A stretch of 64,000 bases of DNA from Rivularia sp. MS3 (GTDB lineage: Bacteria > Cyanobacteriota > Cyanobacteriia > Cyanobacteriales > Nostocaceae), in assembly GCA_019192545.1 (NCBI GenBank), contig JAHCMI010000033.1, positions 1-64,000 of the forward strand. Direction: 5' to 3'. The notes beneath the pieces were generated by a model that was given only the letters and a program-made list of their open reading frames with translations, was not told where the DNA came from and did no database searches. The first letter of the stretch is position 1, and every line of letters begins with the position of its first letter. A program made the position numbers and the translations under genes. This document shows positions 16,542 through 26,411 of this stretch, one piece after another.

Positions 16542-19028
16542 TCAAGTTTCTAAGAAATGGCGCAAACGATACATAAATGCCGAAATATTACAAGGAATAT
16601 TAATATAGTCTGAACATCCCAAACTCAGAGCTTTTTCCACTTTGTCTGTGGTTGTAGATAGCCAAATAACTTTAGAGCTTTGAATAAGTTTATTGTCTTT
16701 AAACTGCTTCAGAATTTCTAACCCTTCCAAACCTGGTAAATTTTCTTCTAGTAAAATAACTTTTCCATGTAGTGAGGAACTTTTTGCTGCTAATACTTCT
16801 AATGCTGATTTTCCGTCTTTTAACCAATGAACGTGATAGCTTCTGGTTATGAGCGCATCCATAATCAAGCTAGCAAATTCTGAATCCTGGTGTAGCAAAA
16901 TCACATCTTTATGCAGAGGTAATTGAGAAGATTGAAGTTGTTTCCAGTTAGAAGGTAAGATACGATTTCCACCCATATTTCTAGCTTTTTCCATTGTGGA
17001 AGCAGCACTTTGATAAAGGCTTTGCATGTCAGTTCCATCTTCAGGAAATTGAGTCACACCAGCGCTGAAAGTAACGGGAAAAGATTCTTGAGAAAATTCA
17101 AATTCTATCGAACGGAAAACTTCTAATACTTCTGCTAACCATTCAACTCCATAACCACGATTGATACCGTACATACCAATTAAAAATTCTCCACCATTCC
17201 AAGAAGATACAATATCTTCTGTCCGTAATTCTTTTTGTAATACAGAAGCTAAACGACGTAAAATTTTATCGCCCAATCCATGTCCATAATTACGGTTTAC
17301 TTGGTTTAAATCATCTATTTTAAGTATTGATAAGCAAAAATATTGTTGATATTGTTTTGCTAAATGTAGCAACCTTTCTAAATCTTGAGTAGCGCGTTGG
17401 CGATTTGGTAAGCCAGTAATCGGATTAACCTCTGCTTGTTCTCTTAATAAACGATTGCGTTCTAAACGGTTGAAAATACGTGTAATTAGCTCCGGAGCAA
17501 TCACAGGTTTATGAATAAAATCATCTGCACCTGCGGAAAATACCTGTTGAATCGTTTCAGTATCTCGCTGCCCGGTAAGAAATATTATTGGTAACCAAGC
17601 CCATCGGGAATCATTTCGCAATAGCTGGCATAATTCAATGCCGTCAACATTAGGCATTTGTACGTCTAATATCAGTAAATCTGGCACTACAGATTCAAGA
17701 CGCTGCCAAAATTGTAAAGAATTATTGAGGATATCAACTTTTATTCCCCAAGGTTCAAGTAATGTTCGCACAAGACGTAGAGTCATGCGATCGTCATCAA
17801 CCACCATGACTTTAGCTTCGATTTTTTTGGCAGGTTTTAAGGTTTGAGTAATTATTTCAAAAACGCGATTTGAAGAAATAGGCTTGTGAAAAAACCCTTG
17901 ACTTTTACGACGAGCAAGGGCAACTCTATCGGCAGATAATTTTTCAGAAGTAAACACAAGCAAGGGAATTAACGGTTGCTCTTGTGATATTTCTTCTAGA
18001 AAAGTGAATTCGTCTTTTCTTTTATCGTCAGATATGTTTAGCAAAATAATATCTGGACGAATTCTTTGTAGCGACTCTCTTGCCAGTTTTGGATTAAGAG
18101 CGATCGCCGTTTGCCACCCTCGTTTAGTTGCTAAATCTACTAAAGTATCAATAAATTCTTTATCTTCATCTACGATCAACAAACGAATTGCTGATTTATC
18201 CGATTCAACTACATTTTGCGAAGTTTGTGTTTGCTTTTGTGGAAGCAGTATTGTTTGATTTTTGTTTTCAGATTTCTTAGAAGTCGCCAAGACACCAGCT
18301 TCTGACAGCTTCTTATTTAAGAATAAACTACTATCTGCTGAAGATATTTCCTCGAAAGCAGGATTCAAACGATACCCCACTCCAAAAACCGTTTCAATTA
18401 AATCGGGAGCTTTAGCAGCCTTGAACTTTTGTCGTAGTCTTTTAATTAAAGTTCTGATTGCATCTCGGGTTGGTGGTTCGTCTTCAAAAGTCCATAGCTG
18501 ATTTAAAATACTGTTTTGGCTGTATATTTTTTGGGCATCTTGCATGAACAGTTCTAACAAAGAATATTCTTTTTTTGTCAAATTTAAAGCAACATCTGCA
18601 TATTTGACTTCTCCAGTTCTAGGTTCTAAACTCAGGTTTCCCCACTCTAATACTGTCGATACTGTTGCTTGCTTTCGGCGCAGCAAAGCCCGAATTCGAG
18701 CCGTTAGCTCTGGTAAAGGTACTGGCTTAACAACATAATCGTCAGCACCAGCATCCAAGCCTTTGATTTTATCTTCACTAGCCGACCTCGAAGTTAAAAA
18801 CATCACCAAAACCTGCAATCCTTGTGCACGCAGGCGACTGCAAAAAGTAATCCCATCAAGCTTTGGCAGCATTACATCGAGCACAATTAAATCATATTCC
18901 TGTGCTTCAACAAATTCCCAGCCTTCTTGCCCATCTACCGCAGCATCTACAAGGTATCGATGTTTAGTTAAATTAGCTTTTAATTTTTTTGTGAATTGCC
19001 CATCATCATTTACAAGCAGAATTTTCAT
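16542..19028 (-). CDS. Multi-receiver response regulator with winged helix and degenerate GGDEF
   Basis: 828 residues. Order: receiver 1 (Asp51 in LIVLDVMLPKLDG); OmpR-type winged helix (about 125-222, ending VFGVGYRLNP); receiver 2 (281-398) where the acceptor is Asn331 (IILLNISDD); receiver 3 (405-520) with intact Asp455 (LLILDVQMPNVDG); a GGDEF-like domain (about 530-695) with NGGEF at 611-615 in place of GG[DE]EF; and receiver 4 (708-828) with Glu761 in the acceptor position (VILLEENLPGLEG). So receivers 1 and 3 look active, 2 and 4 are pseudo-receivers, and cyclase activity is doubtful. Convergent with the PATAN-REC gene. Target DNA unknown. Confidence 0.92.
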   Translation of the reverse strand: MKILLVNDDGQFTKKLKANLTKHRYLVDAAVDGQEGWEFVEAQEYDLIVLDVMLPKLDGITFCSRLRAQGLQVLVMFLTSRSASEDKIKGLDAGADDYVVKPVPLPELTARIRALLRRKQATVSTVLEWGNLSLEPRTGEVKYADVALNLTKKEYSLLELFMQDAQKIYSQNSILNQLWTFEDEPPTRDAIRTLIKRLRQKFKAAKAPDLIETVFGVGYRLNPAFEEISSADSSLFLNKKLSEAGVLATSKKSENKNQTILLPQKQTQTSQNVVESDKSAIRLLIVDEDKEFIDTLVDLATKRGWQTAIALNPKLARESLQRIRPDIILLNISDDKRKDEFTFLEEISQEQPLIPLLVFTSEKLSADRVALARRKSQGFFHKPISSNRVFEIITQTLKPAKKIEAKVMVVDDDRMTLRLVRTLLEPWGIKVDILNNSLQFWQRLESVVPDLLILDVQMPNVDGIELCQLLRNDSRWAWLPIIFLTGQRDTETIQQVFSAGADDFIHKPVIAPELITRIFNRLERNRLLREQAEVNPITGLPNRQRATQDLERLLHLAKQYQQYFCLSILKIDDLNQVNRNYGHGLGDKILRRLASVLQKELRTEDIVSSWNGGEFLIGMYGINRGYGVEWLAEVLEVFRSIEFEFSQESFPVTFSAGVTQFPEDGTDMQSLYQSAASTMEKARNMGGNRILPSNWKQLQSSQLPLHKDVILLHQDSEFASLIMDALITRSYHVHWLKDGKSALEVLAAKSSSLHGKVILLEENLPGLEGLEILKQFKDNKLIQSSKVIWLSTTTDKVEKALSLGCSDYINIPCNISAFMYRLRHFLET

Positions 19029-19127
19029 CGCCGAAAAACACAGGTGTTTCGTAACATATTTTTAACTTTGGCAAGTATAGCCTACCTAGAAAAGAAGATT
19101 GGGTAATTGGGCATGGGGCATTGACAA

Positions 19128-19200
19128 TTGCTAATCCTTAACTCCTAACTCTCAACTTCTTATATCTAACCTTTGACCCTTGACCTTTGACCTGAAATTG
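19128..19200. repeat. Heptad-type repeats before hflX
   Basis: TAACTCCTAACTCTCAACTTC passes into CTAACCTTTGACCCTTGACCTTTGACC. Same repeat class as elsewhere in the window. It lies between the divergent promoters of the multi-receiver gene and hflX. Confidence 0.65.
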
Positions 19201-19286
19201 CATCTACCAAAAGAAAGAGTTTAGCTGAAAAACGCTGTTGTAAAATAAACATAGATGTATATGGGGGACTAGTTTACTGGTCATAG

Positions 19287-21035
19287 ATGCCTATAGAAAC
19301 TATCTTTGGTAATCTCCAGGGTCTGAAACACAGTCAGCAAAAGCAACTACAGCGACTGTATCACCAGCGCATACCGGGCGATAGTTTTACAACTCCGGAA
19401 TTCGCTCAGCGTCTGGCGGCAATTAGTAGTGAAATAAATCAGCCAGTATGTGCCTATCTCAACCGTCGCGGACAAGTAATTCGGGTTGGGGTAGGCACTC
19501 CACGTAAGACCCAAATACCGCTGACGGAACTGCCCCGTTACGGTGCGGAACGACTTAGCGGTATTCGATGTATTGCAACTCAACTCAAGCCAGAACACCC
19601 TTCTGACGGTGCTTTGACAGCTATGGCGCTGCAAAGATTAGATGCTTTAATTGTCATTAATATTACAGGGACGGGATTTCAACGTCGGGGTGGTGGCGCT
19701 ACTGGGTATGTTAAGGAAGCTTATCTGGCACATTTAGCACCCCAAGATGCCCGCACCTTAATTACAAGCCAGAATCCTCAATTAGAAACTAGCGATTACT
19801 TTTCTCCTAGTTGGAGCGTTTCACCGCCCATGAGTCTGGATGCCTTGAGCAAACAAGACTTTTTGGATTTAGTAGAAGGGCTTGAAGAAGAATTTCAGCG
19901 AGAATTTGTTGGTAAGGAAGTTGATAGCAACCGAGATAGAGTTGTTATCGTCGGAGTTGTAACCCAAAAAGATACTCCTCAACGGTTCCAAGATACTTTG
20001 CAAGAGTTAGGACGGTTAGTAGACACCGCTGGGGGAGAAGTTTTGCAGATGATGCGACAAAAGCGATCGCGAATTCATCCCCAAACAGTAGTCGGTGAGG
20101 GAAAAGTACAAGAGATTGCCTTAAGCGTTCAAACATTAGGAGCAAATCTTGTAGTTTTTGACCGTGACTTATCGCCAGCCCAAGTTCGTAACTTAGAAGC
20201 TCAAATAGGAGTTCGGGTAGTCGATCGTACTGAAGTTATTTTGGACATTTTTGCTCAACGTGCCCGTTCGGGTGCTGGTAAGCTGCAAGTAGAACTGGCG
20301 CAGTTAGAGTATATGTTACCGCGACTAACCGGTAGAGGTCAGGCAATGTCCCGACTTGGAGGTGGTATAGGTACGAGGGGTCCGGGTGAAACCAAGTTAG
20401 AAACCGAACGTCGTGCTATTTCTCGACGCATTACTCGCTTACAAAAAGAAGTCAATCAGTTACAAGCCCATAGAGAAAGGTTAAGACAGCGTCGTCAACA
20501 TAGGGAAGTACCTACTATCGCTATTGTTGGCTATACAAATGCTGGTAAATCTACTTTACTTAATGCTTTAACTAATGCTTCTGTTTACACCGCAGACCAG
20601 CTGTTTGCAACTCTAGATCCAACAACGCGACGCTTGGTAGTTCCTCATGCACTTACAAACGAAGCTCAAGAAATTCTAGTGACAGACACAGTAGGATTTA
20701 TACACGAATTACCAGAAGCGTTAATGGATGCCTTCCGAGCTACTTTGGAAGAAGTGACCGAAGCTGATGCCTTAGTGCATTTAGTCGATTTATCTCATCC
20801 TGCTTGGCTAAGTCACATACGTTCTGTCAGAGATATATTAGCGCAAATGCCTGTAACGCCAGGACCTGGGCTGGTGGTTTTCAACAAAATCGATCGAGCT
20901 AACAGCGAAACTTTAGCTTTAGCTAGAGAAGAATACCCAATGGCTGTGTTTATTTCTGCATACGAGCGTCTTGGGTTAGAAACTTTGAGAGAACGTTTAG
21001 GTCAGTTAATACAATACGCTGCTGCATCTGGATAA
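19287..21035 (+). CDS. hflX: Ribosome-associated GTPase HflX
   Basis: Binds the 50S subunit and splits stalled or hibernating ribosomes. The 582 residues include an N-terminal extension of about 190 residues common in cyanobacteria (MPIETIFGNLQGLKHSQQ), the HflX domain (VVGEGKVQEIALSVQTLGANLVVFD, LSPAQVRNLE, LDIFAQRARSGAGKLQVELA), the GGIGTRGPGETKLE loop, and the G domain with G1 GYTNAGKST, G3 DTVGF and G4 NKID. All nucleotide-binding motifs are intact. The ATG at 19287 fits the conserved N-terminus. Confidence 0.96.
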   Translation: MPIETIFGNLQGLKHSQQKQLQRLYHQRIPGDSFTTPEFAQRLAAISSEINQPVCAYLNRRGQVIRVGVGTPRKTQIPLTELPRYGAERLSGIRCIATQLKPEHPSDGALTAMALQRLDALIVINITGTGFQRRGGGATGYVKEAYLAHLAPQDARTLITSQNPQLETSDYFSPSWSVSPPMSLDALSKQDFLDLVEGLEEEFQREFVGKEVDSNRDRVVIVGVVTQKDTPQRFQDTLQELGRLVDTAGGEVLQMMRQKRSRIHPQTVVGEGKVQEIALSVQTLGANLVVFDRDLSPAQVRNLEAQIGVRVVDRTEVILDIFAQRARSGAGKLQVELAQLEYMLPRLTGRGQAMSRLGGGIGTRGPGETKLETERRAISRRITRLQKEVNQLQAHRERLRQRRQHREVPTIAIVGYTNAGKSTLLNALTNASVYTADQLFATLDPTTRRLVVPHALTNEAQEILVTDTVGFIHELPEALMDAFRATLEEVTEADALVHLVDLSHPAWLSHIRSVRDILAQMPVTPGPGLVVFNKIDRANSETLALAREEYPMAVFISAYERLGLETLRERLGQLIQYAAASG

Positions 21036-21066
21036 GCAATTTATATTAAAGTTTGAGTAAACTTAA

Positions 21067-21100
21067 ACTCCTGGAGAATTCATCTTCAGGAGTAATTTTA
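21067..21100 (+). terminator. Hairpin terminator after hflX
   Basis: ACTCCTG (21067-21073) pairs with CAGGAGT (21087-21093), with a 13-base loop, followed by AATTTTATG. It lies 32 bases after the hflX stop. Confidence 0.6.
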
Positions 21101-21584
21101 TGTTTGACTGTTTTAATCGTAAAGTTATTTTAAGCATTGTAAGTAGAGAAATCACTTTAACCTCGACTTTTTTTTTGCACCTTGACCTGTTGTTTCTAAT
21201 TTCATCTTCTTCGGTAAATACTAGGTATTTTTTTTATAGTTATTAAATATATCAGTATCAACACTGATGTATACCGTAATTAAACTGAAATATTATGAAG
21301 TTGTTACGCACCTGGATTATAGCCAACACAATCACTGTGGTTTGTGCTTTTAATGAGTCTATTATTGCTCCTGATAGTGGACTCATTAGCACCTACCCCG
21401 TAAATTAAAATTTATTTAAGTCTTAATTAACACTCTAGACAAAATATTGCTTAGTGTAATTTGTGACTGAAAGTACATGAAATTATTTTTATGTGTATCA
21501 AAGTGTCATTTAGTTACTTATTCGCCATCGTAGCTAAATATAACGTTCTAGAATTAAGAATTGCTAAGTCAACAAGAGGACGTT
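21101..21584. other. Intergenic region hflX-grx
   Basis: About 480 bases. I see AT-rich sequence and a 37-codon open frame at 21295-21408 (MKLLRTWIIAN...) with a hydrophobic start but no ribosome binding site; I do not call it a gene. The rest shows no recognisable structure. Confidence 0.4.
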
Positions 21585-21842
21585 ATGGCTGCCAAAATAG
21601 AAATTTACACTTGGAGTACCTGCCCGTTTTGCATACGCGCTAAAAGTTTATTGAAGAAGAAGGGGGTTGAATTCATCGAATACAGTATTGATGGTGATGA
21701 AGAAGAGCGAGAAAAGATGGCTCACAGAGGGGATGGACGACGTTCTGTGCCGCAAATTTTCATCAATGATGTCCATATTGGTGGTTGCGATGATATTTAC
21801 GGTTTAGAGTCTCAAGGTAAATTGGAAGAACTATTAGCTTAA
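21585..21842 (+). CDS. grxC: Glutaredoxin 3 family protein
   Basis: Dithiol glutaredoxin that reduces disulfides and glutathionylated proteins with GSH. The 85 residues contain the CPFC active site (TWSTCPFCIRAKSLL), the SVPQIFIND cis-proline loop and GGCDDIYGLE for glutathione binding. I start at ATG 21585, which has AAGAGGA seven bases upstream; a TTG at 21561 would add eight residues. The next gene is glutathione synthetase in the same direction, a natural pairing, although a terminator-like hairpin at 21888 separates them. Confidence 0.95.
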   Translation: MAAKIEIYTWSTCPFCIRAKSLLKKKGVEFIEYSIDGDEEEREKMAHRGDGRRSVPQIFINDVHIGGCDDIYGLESQGKLEELLA

Positions 21843-21887
21843 GGAAGAGAATGGGGCTGATAGTTTAGAAATTGCTTGATACTCAAT

Positions 21888-21914
21888 CCCACCCCGTTTC
21901 AAGGGTGGGTTTTC
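21888..21914 (+). terminator. Intrinsic terminator after grx
   Basis: CCCACCC (21888-21894) pairs with GGGTGGG (21903-21909), with an 8-base loop, followed directly by TTTTCT. It lies 45 bases after the grx stop, so grx and gshB are probably separate or attenuated transcripts. Confidence 0.75.
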
Positions 21915-22058
21915 TAATGTGGAGATGTTAATTGCTTTTGCTCTTTGAGTTTTTCAAGCTGACTTAAGTCTATCAATATCAAAGTGAAACGGTATTACAC
22001 AAAGGAGGGATAATTTTAGATGAATCACATTTTTTGAAGGGTAAATTGAGGCAATCCC

Positions 22059-23036
22059 GTGAAACTGGCTTTTATTATCGATCCCATCCAGAATTTAGAC
22101 CCATCTCATGATACCAGTGTTGCCATGATGGAAGCAGCATGTATTTTAGGACATGAAGTTTGGATAACTCAAGCTGGGAATTTAAGTGTCGTAGGTAGTA
22201 ATGCTTGGGCACATCTCCAACGAGTTCAAGTTATCCCGGTTGAGTTAACTGATGCGGGTTACAAAACTGTAAATCCTTGGTACGAGTTAAGCGAAAAAAT
22301 TAATTGCAGCCTGGAAAATATGGATGCCGTATTTATGCGGACAGATCCACCAGTAAATGATATTTATCTTTACGCTACTTATATTTTGGACTATATCGAC
22401 CAAAGCAAAACTTTGGTTGTTAATACTCCTAAAGGTATTCGAGATGCTAACGAAAAAATGTATGCACTCCAGTTTACCGAAGCTATTCCAGAAACTATTG
22501 TTAGTGCCGATAAAAACTTAATTCGACAGTTCGTAGAAGATAAAGGGGCTGCGGTTCTCAAACCACTTGGCAATAAGGCAGGAGAAGGAATTTTATTTTT
22601 AGAAAAAGGCGATCGCAATTTTAATTCAATAGTCGAACTTAGTACTCTACGAGGAAAAGTACCAGTAATGCTACAAACCTTTCTACCGGAAGCCAAGCAG
22701 GGAGACAAACGAATTATTATTATTGACGGCGAACCGGTGGGAGCGCTTAACCGTCTTTCTGCTCCTGGAGAATTCCGTAACAATATGGCGGCTGGAGGTA
22801 CGGTTGCCAAGACAGAAATTACTTCCAGAGAACGGGAAATTTGTACCCAATTAGCTTCCACCCTCAAACAAGACGGCTTAATTTTCGTAGGTATCGATGT
22901 GATTGGCGGGTATCTGACTGAAGTCAACGTTACTAGCCCTACAGGTATTCGCGAAATCGATCGGTTTAGCAATACAAACTTGGGCAAAAAGTTTATTCAA
23001 TGGGTAGAAGAAGCGGTAAAAAATTTGATGCAATAA
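22059..23036 (+). CDS. gshB: Glutathione synthetase
   Basis: ATP-grasp enzyme that joins gamma-glutamylcysteine and glycine to make glutathione in the cytosol. The 325 residues show MKLAFIIDPIQNLDPSHDTSVAMMEAA, MRTDPPVNDIYLYATYILD, the ATP-grasp VLKPLGNKAGEGIL, the YLPEAKQGDKR-like segment LPEAKQGDKRIIIIDGEPVGALNR, and EVNVTSPTGIREID near the end. Length is usual. The start is GTG at 22059. Placed after glutaredoxin, the product of this enzyme being its reductant. Confidence 0.96.
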   Translation: MKLAFIIDPIQNLDPSHDTSVAMMEAACILGHEVWITQAGNLSVVGSNAWAHLQRVQVIPVELTDAGYKTVNPWYELSEKINCSLENMDAVFMRTDPPVNDIYLYATYILDYIDQSKTLVVNTPKGIRDANEKMYALQFTEAIPETIVSADKNLIRQFVEDKGAAVLKPLGNKAGEGILFLEKGDRNFNSIVELSTLRGKVPVMLQTFLPEAKQGDKRIIIIDGEPVGALNRLSAPGEFRNNMAAGGTVAKTEITSREREICTQLASTLKQDGLIFVGIDVIGGYLTEVNVTSPTGIREIDRFSNTNLGKKFIQWVEEAVKNLMQ

Positions 23037-23333
23037 ATAAATCGGTATTTAAAGTTCGGTATTAGCGGTGTTACACCCTGGAAAAGGTGAAATAAAAAGC
23101 TAAATCAAAAACCATTAAAAAATCAACGAAACAGATGACAAAACTTAAAGATTCCTTCGCCAAAATTTAGACATAGCAGGATTTATCGCCAACTATGAGT
23201 GCAGCGATTGAGACCTTTGTTGTTTAAACTAGTTTTTGCGAATTTCCCTTACAGATAGATGTTGGAAGTTTGGGAGGCAATGAATTTTAAGAATACGAGG
23301 GAACCCCCCGTTTTCCGAGACCTATACTGCTAA

Positions 23334-24641
23334 TTAATTATTGGGATTACGGCGTTTTTGCAAAAATGGAGGAATCTCCAATCCTGGTTTTTGTTTTGGT
23401 TCGGCTTGGGGTTGTTTGGGAGAATTAGCACCTGTTGATGATGGTTGTGGCATCTGTCGCCGTTGCTGTTGTGTTTGGGGAGCAACTACTCGATTGTTAG
23501 GAGTTGCACTTTGCTGCTGCCTTTCTTGAATTTCACCAGTAAAGCCGGTAGCAATTACAGTAATTCTCACTTCCCCTTCGAGTCTGTCATCAATCACTGC
23601 TCCAAAAATAATATTGGCGTTGGGATCTACTACTTCATAAATTGCTTCTGCGGCTGCGTTCACTTCATGTAAAGTCAAATCGCTACCACCAGTGATGTTA
23701 AATACAACACCCCTTGCACCTTCAATAGAACATTCTAGTAAAGGCGAGGATATCGCGGCGATTGCAGCTTCCCGAGAACGGGACTTGCCAGAACCAATAC
23801 CAATTCCCATCAAAGCAGAACCTGCATCTGCCATCACGGCTCGCACGTCGGCAAAGTCAACGTTGACTAAACCGGGAATTGTAATGATGTCGGATATGCC
23901 TTGCACACCTTGGCGCAATACATCATCTGCATAACGAAAAGCTTCTTGTACGGGTGTTTGCTCGGGAATCACTTCCAAAAGTTTATTGTTAGGAATGATA
24001 ATTAAAGTATCTACCCGGCTTTTCAAAGCCTCAACACCTTGTTCTGCTTGGGTAGTCCGGCGGCGACCTTCAAATACGAACGGACGAGTAACTACGCCAA
24101 CTGTTAAGGCACCCATTTCTTTTGCGACTTCAGCAACGACCGATGCCGCACCCGTACCGGTACCGCCTCCCATACCAGCAGTAATAAAAACTAAATCGGC
24201 TCCTTCTAAAGCCGTAGCAATTTCATCTCTCGATTCTTCTGCTGCTTTTTGCCCGATGGCAGGATTACCGCCCGCGCCTAAACCCCGCGTTAGCTTTTGT
24301 CCGATCTGCAAGCGACAAGGAGCCGCAGCCATCGTTAAAGCTTGAGCATCGGTGTTAATTGACCAAAACTCGACTCCACTTAAATCCGAAGCAATCATAC
24401 GGTTGACGGCATTTCCACCACCACCACCGACACCAATTACTTTGATATTAGCGACTCTGCCAGGAATAATATCCCCAACAGGATTTTCGTCAGGAGAATG
24501 GTTATTATCGCCGTTTTGACCCAAACTTAGCCCAGAATGACCAAAAGGGTTATTGGTACTAATTCCTGCTAGCGAGATTCCTTGCTGTCCGGGAGACTGC
24601 GAGTTTTTATAGGTAAGCCCTTGGTTATTATCAAGTGTCAT
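23334..24641 (-). CDS. ftsZ: Cell division protein FtsZ
   Basis: Tubulin-like GTPase that forms the division ring. From ATG 24641 the protein has 435 residues: an N-terminal extension of about 60 residues ([15 protein letters not shown]) typical of filamentous cyanobacteria, the core starting [18 protein letters not shown], the tubulin signature GGGTGTGAA, the synergy-loop region [17 protein letters not shown], and a C-terminal Gln/Pro-rich linker ending with the conserved tail [12 protein letters not shown] that binds partner proteins. An in-frame ATG at 24656 is possible but less like relatives. ftsQ lies upstream on the same strand after an unusually long 936-base gap. Confidence 0.97.
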   Translation of the reverse strand: MTLDNNQGLTYKNSQSPGQQGISLAGISTNNPFGHSGLSLGQNGDNNHSPDENPVGDIIPGRVANIKVIGVGGGGGNAVNRMIASDLSGVEFWSINTDAQALTMAAAPCRLQIGQKLTRGLGAGGNPAIGQKAAEESRDEIATALEGADLVFITAGMGGGTGTGAASVVAEVAKEMGALTVGVVTRPFVFEGRRRTTQAEQGVEALKSRVDTLIIIPNNKLLEVIPEQTPVQEAFRYADDVLRQGVQGISDIITIPGLVNVDFADVRAVMADAGSALMGIGIGSGKSRSREAAIAAISSPLLECSIEGARGVVFNITGGSDLTLHEVNAAAEAIYEVVDPNANIIFGAVIDDRLEGEVRITVIATGFTGEIQERQQQSATPNNRVVAPQTQQQRRQMPQPSSTGANSPKQPQAEPKQKPGLEIPPFLQKRRNPNN

Positions 24642-25577
24642 TAGATTTACGTGCATTCAGATAAACGACTTTTAGGGGTCACAATTTCCGCATTAAGGTT
24701 TTATATCGGGGTGCGATCTACCCGCTCGCGTCAACTCTCGATAAACATTCTTGTGGGATTTGCTGTTCCCGAATGTTATTACTGTTTTCTTATATTCTCC
24801 AATTAGAGGCAAAATTGAGAGCGCGAAGCGTTTTTTAATCGCCGAACGCTAAAGTTTCGCGATCGACAACTAATTCTCAAGAAGTATACTTAATATTTAC
24901 TTAAAGAAAGAACTGCGTCTCTTCAAAGCTGACTTTACAATATGTACTTGTTATTAGCTTCATATATGCTTGCTTGCTCCTCTTTGTTATTTTTAATGTA
25001 TATTGGTCATCAATTTTACAACTAATAGTGTTTGTTTTTGTTTGTTTGTAGCCATAAATACTGGTTTAATTTTGGGAACACTGAAATTAATTAAACAAGT
25101 AAAACACTGACGTAAGTCTGTAGATAATTGGAAAACATTCTTTTATCAAAAACTATTGCAAGTTATGAGAACATAAATTATCTTCATGTAAAACAAATTT
25201 TCAACTCCTAACTAAGGTTTCTTTTTGTATGACTGCTTGCATCAGCAAAGATGGTACGTTTGTTCGCCATTAAAGGTAAATCTTACCAATTATCGCAGGC
25301 TGTTTAAGGAACGCCTATTTTCGGCTAGGAACGTCATCATCAGCTAATTGTCTTACATCTTGCACCCTTGAACTTAAGCGTAACTACAACAGCAAAAGAG
25401 TTTATACTCCCCAAGGGAAGGTTTTTGATTATTTTTGAAACAATGCGATCGACTCAAAGCCAACTTGATTGTGATATGGTCGCTCCTAAAACAACAATCA
25501 TTAATATATATTTATCAGCATAAATCTTATTAATAAACCAGGAGTATTTTATACATTCGCCTCCAATAGTTGTTTTC
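24642..25577 (-). promoter_or_regulatory. Long ftsQ-ftsZ intergenic region, likely ftsZ promoter
   Basis: 936 bases without a convincing gene. It should hold the ftsZ promoter(s). A nested inverted repeat at 24822-24861 pairs CGCGAAGCGTT with AACGC and TTTCGCG, about 180 bases before ftsZ, and a HIP1-like GCGATCG lies inside it. A short frame MVRLFAIKGKSYQLSQAV (25251 region) is too small to support. Otherwise the sequence is AT-rich. Confidence 0.45.
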
Positions 25578-26411
25578 TTAATTATTTCGAGAATTTATTC
25601 GCACAGTTTTATGGTTCATTTGTACCAAGATTGTTTCTGTATTAGATAAATCTATAAACTCAATTTGATTCATATTCACTCGTGCTGGTAAACGACGGAT
25701 TTTTGCTAATAGTTTAATCTTTTCAGATAACTTAGATGTCGGATTTCCAATATGCACGCTTCCTAATTCTGTTTTTAAAATTATATTATTAGGGTCTCGG
25801 CAATCAACTTGCATGATAGGAACCGAACTTTTGCTTACTGCTTGATAAAGCTGCTTCCAAAAAGGGCGGCATTGTTGCAATTCACCAATTAGTTTGAGTT
25901 GTGGTAATTTGTCTTCCCTAATTGATTTATAGTTTTCTAAAGACACCCAAGCACCATCTAAGTCCACTAATCCCCGGATTGATTTTTCAGCATTAGAATC
26001 AACGCTGCTAGGTGTTTGAGTAATTGCCACTGGGATGATTTCAGATACCTCAACTTTTAATCCCGGTGGAAACAACCTGCGAGTTACGGATGCTCGTGTT
26101 ATGCCTGGTTGCTGCTTTAAAGATGCGCTCAAACTACTCGGTTCAACCCGCCACAAAGATTTGGGATAAGATAATTTGATTTTTGACTGTATCGTTTCAT
26201 CAGAGAGCAGATGATTTCCGGAAACAGCAATATCTTTCTTGCTTTTGAGTACCCACGTTGGTTGAATCAAAAACCACAGCAAACCAACCGCCAGCCCTGT
26301 AATGGCGAAGCTACGCCAAATTGCACTAATAATTTGTATTTGTCTGTTACGGCGTAGTTTTTCGCGACGTAGTTCCAAGTCTGTGGAGGAAACTGATAAT
26401 ATCTCCGGCAT
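25578..26411 (-). CDS. ftsQ: Cell division protein FtsQ (POTRA domain)
   Basis: Bitopic membrane protein that links early and late divisome parts. Residues 1-30 are basic and cytoplasmic; one membrane helix follows (FAITGLAVGLLWFLIQPTW); then the POTRA segment IAVSGNHLLSDETIQSKIKLSYPKSLWRVEPSSLSASLKQQPGI with ASVTRRLFPPGLKVEVSEIIPVAI, and a beta domain up to residue 277. The ATG at 26411 gives a normal N-tail. Cyanobacteria have no FtsA, and the mur genes that precede ftsQ in many bacteria are absent here, as expected for filamentous cyanobacteria. Confidence 0.92.
   Translation of the reverse strand: MPEILSVSSTDLELRREKLRRNRQIQIISAIWRSFAITGLAVGLLWFLIQPTWVLKSKKDIAVSGNHLLSDETIQSKIKLSYPKSLWRVEPSSLSASLKQQPGITRASVTRRLFPPGLKVEVSEIIPVAITQTPSSVDSNAEKSIRGLVDLDGAWVSLENYKSIREDKLPQLKLIGELQQCRPFWKQLYQAVSKSSVPIMQVDCRDPNNIILKTELGSVHIGNPTSKLSEKIKLLAKIRRLPARVNMNQIEFIDLSNTETILVQMNHKTVRINSRNN

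Noticed and set aside
21295..21408. 37-codon frame MKLLRTWIIAN...
   Set aside because: No ribosome binding site and no partner context; the hydrophobic start may be chance in AT-rich DNA.
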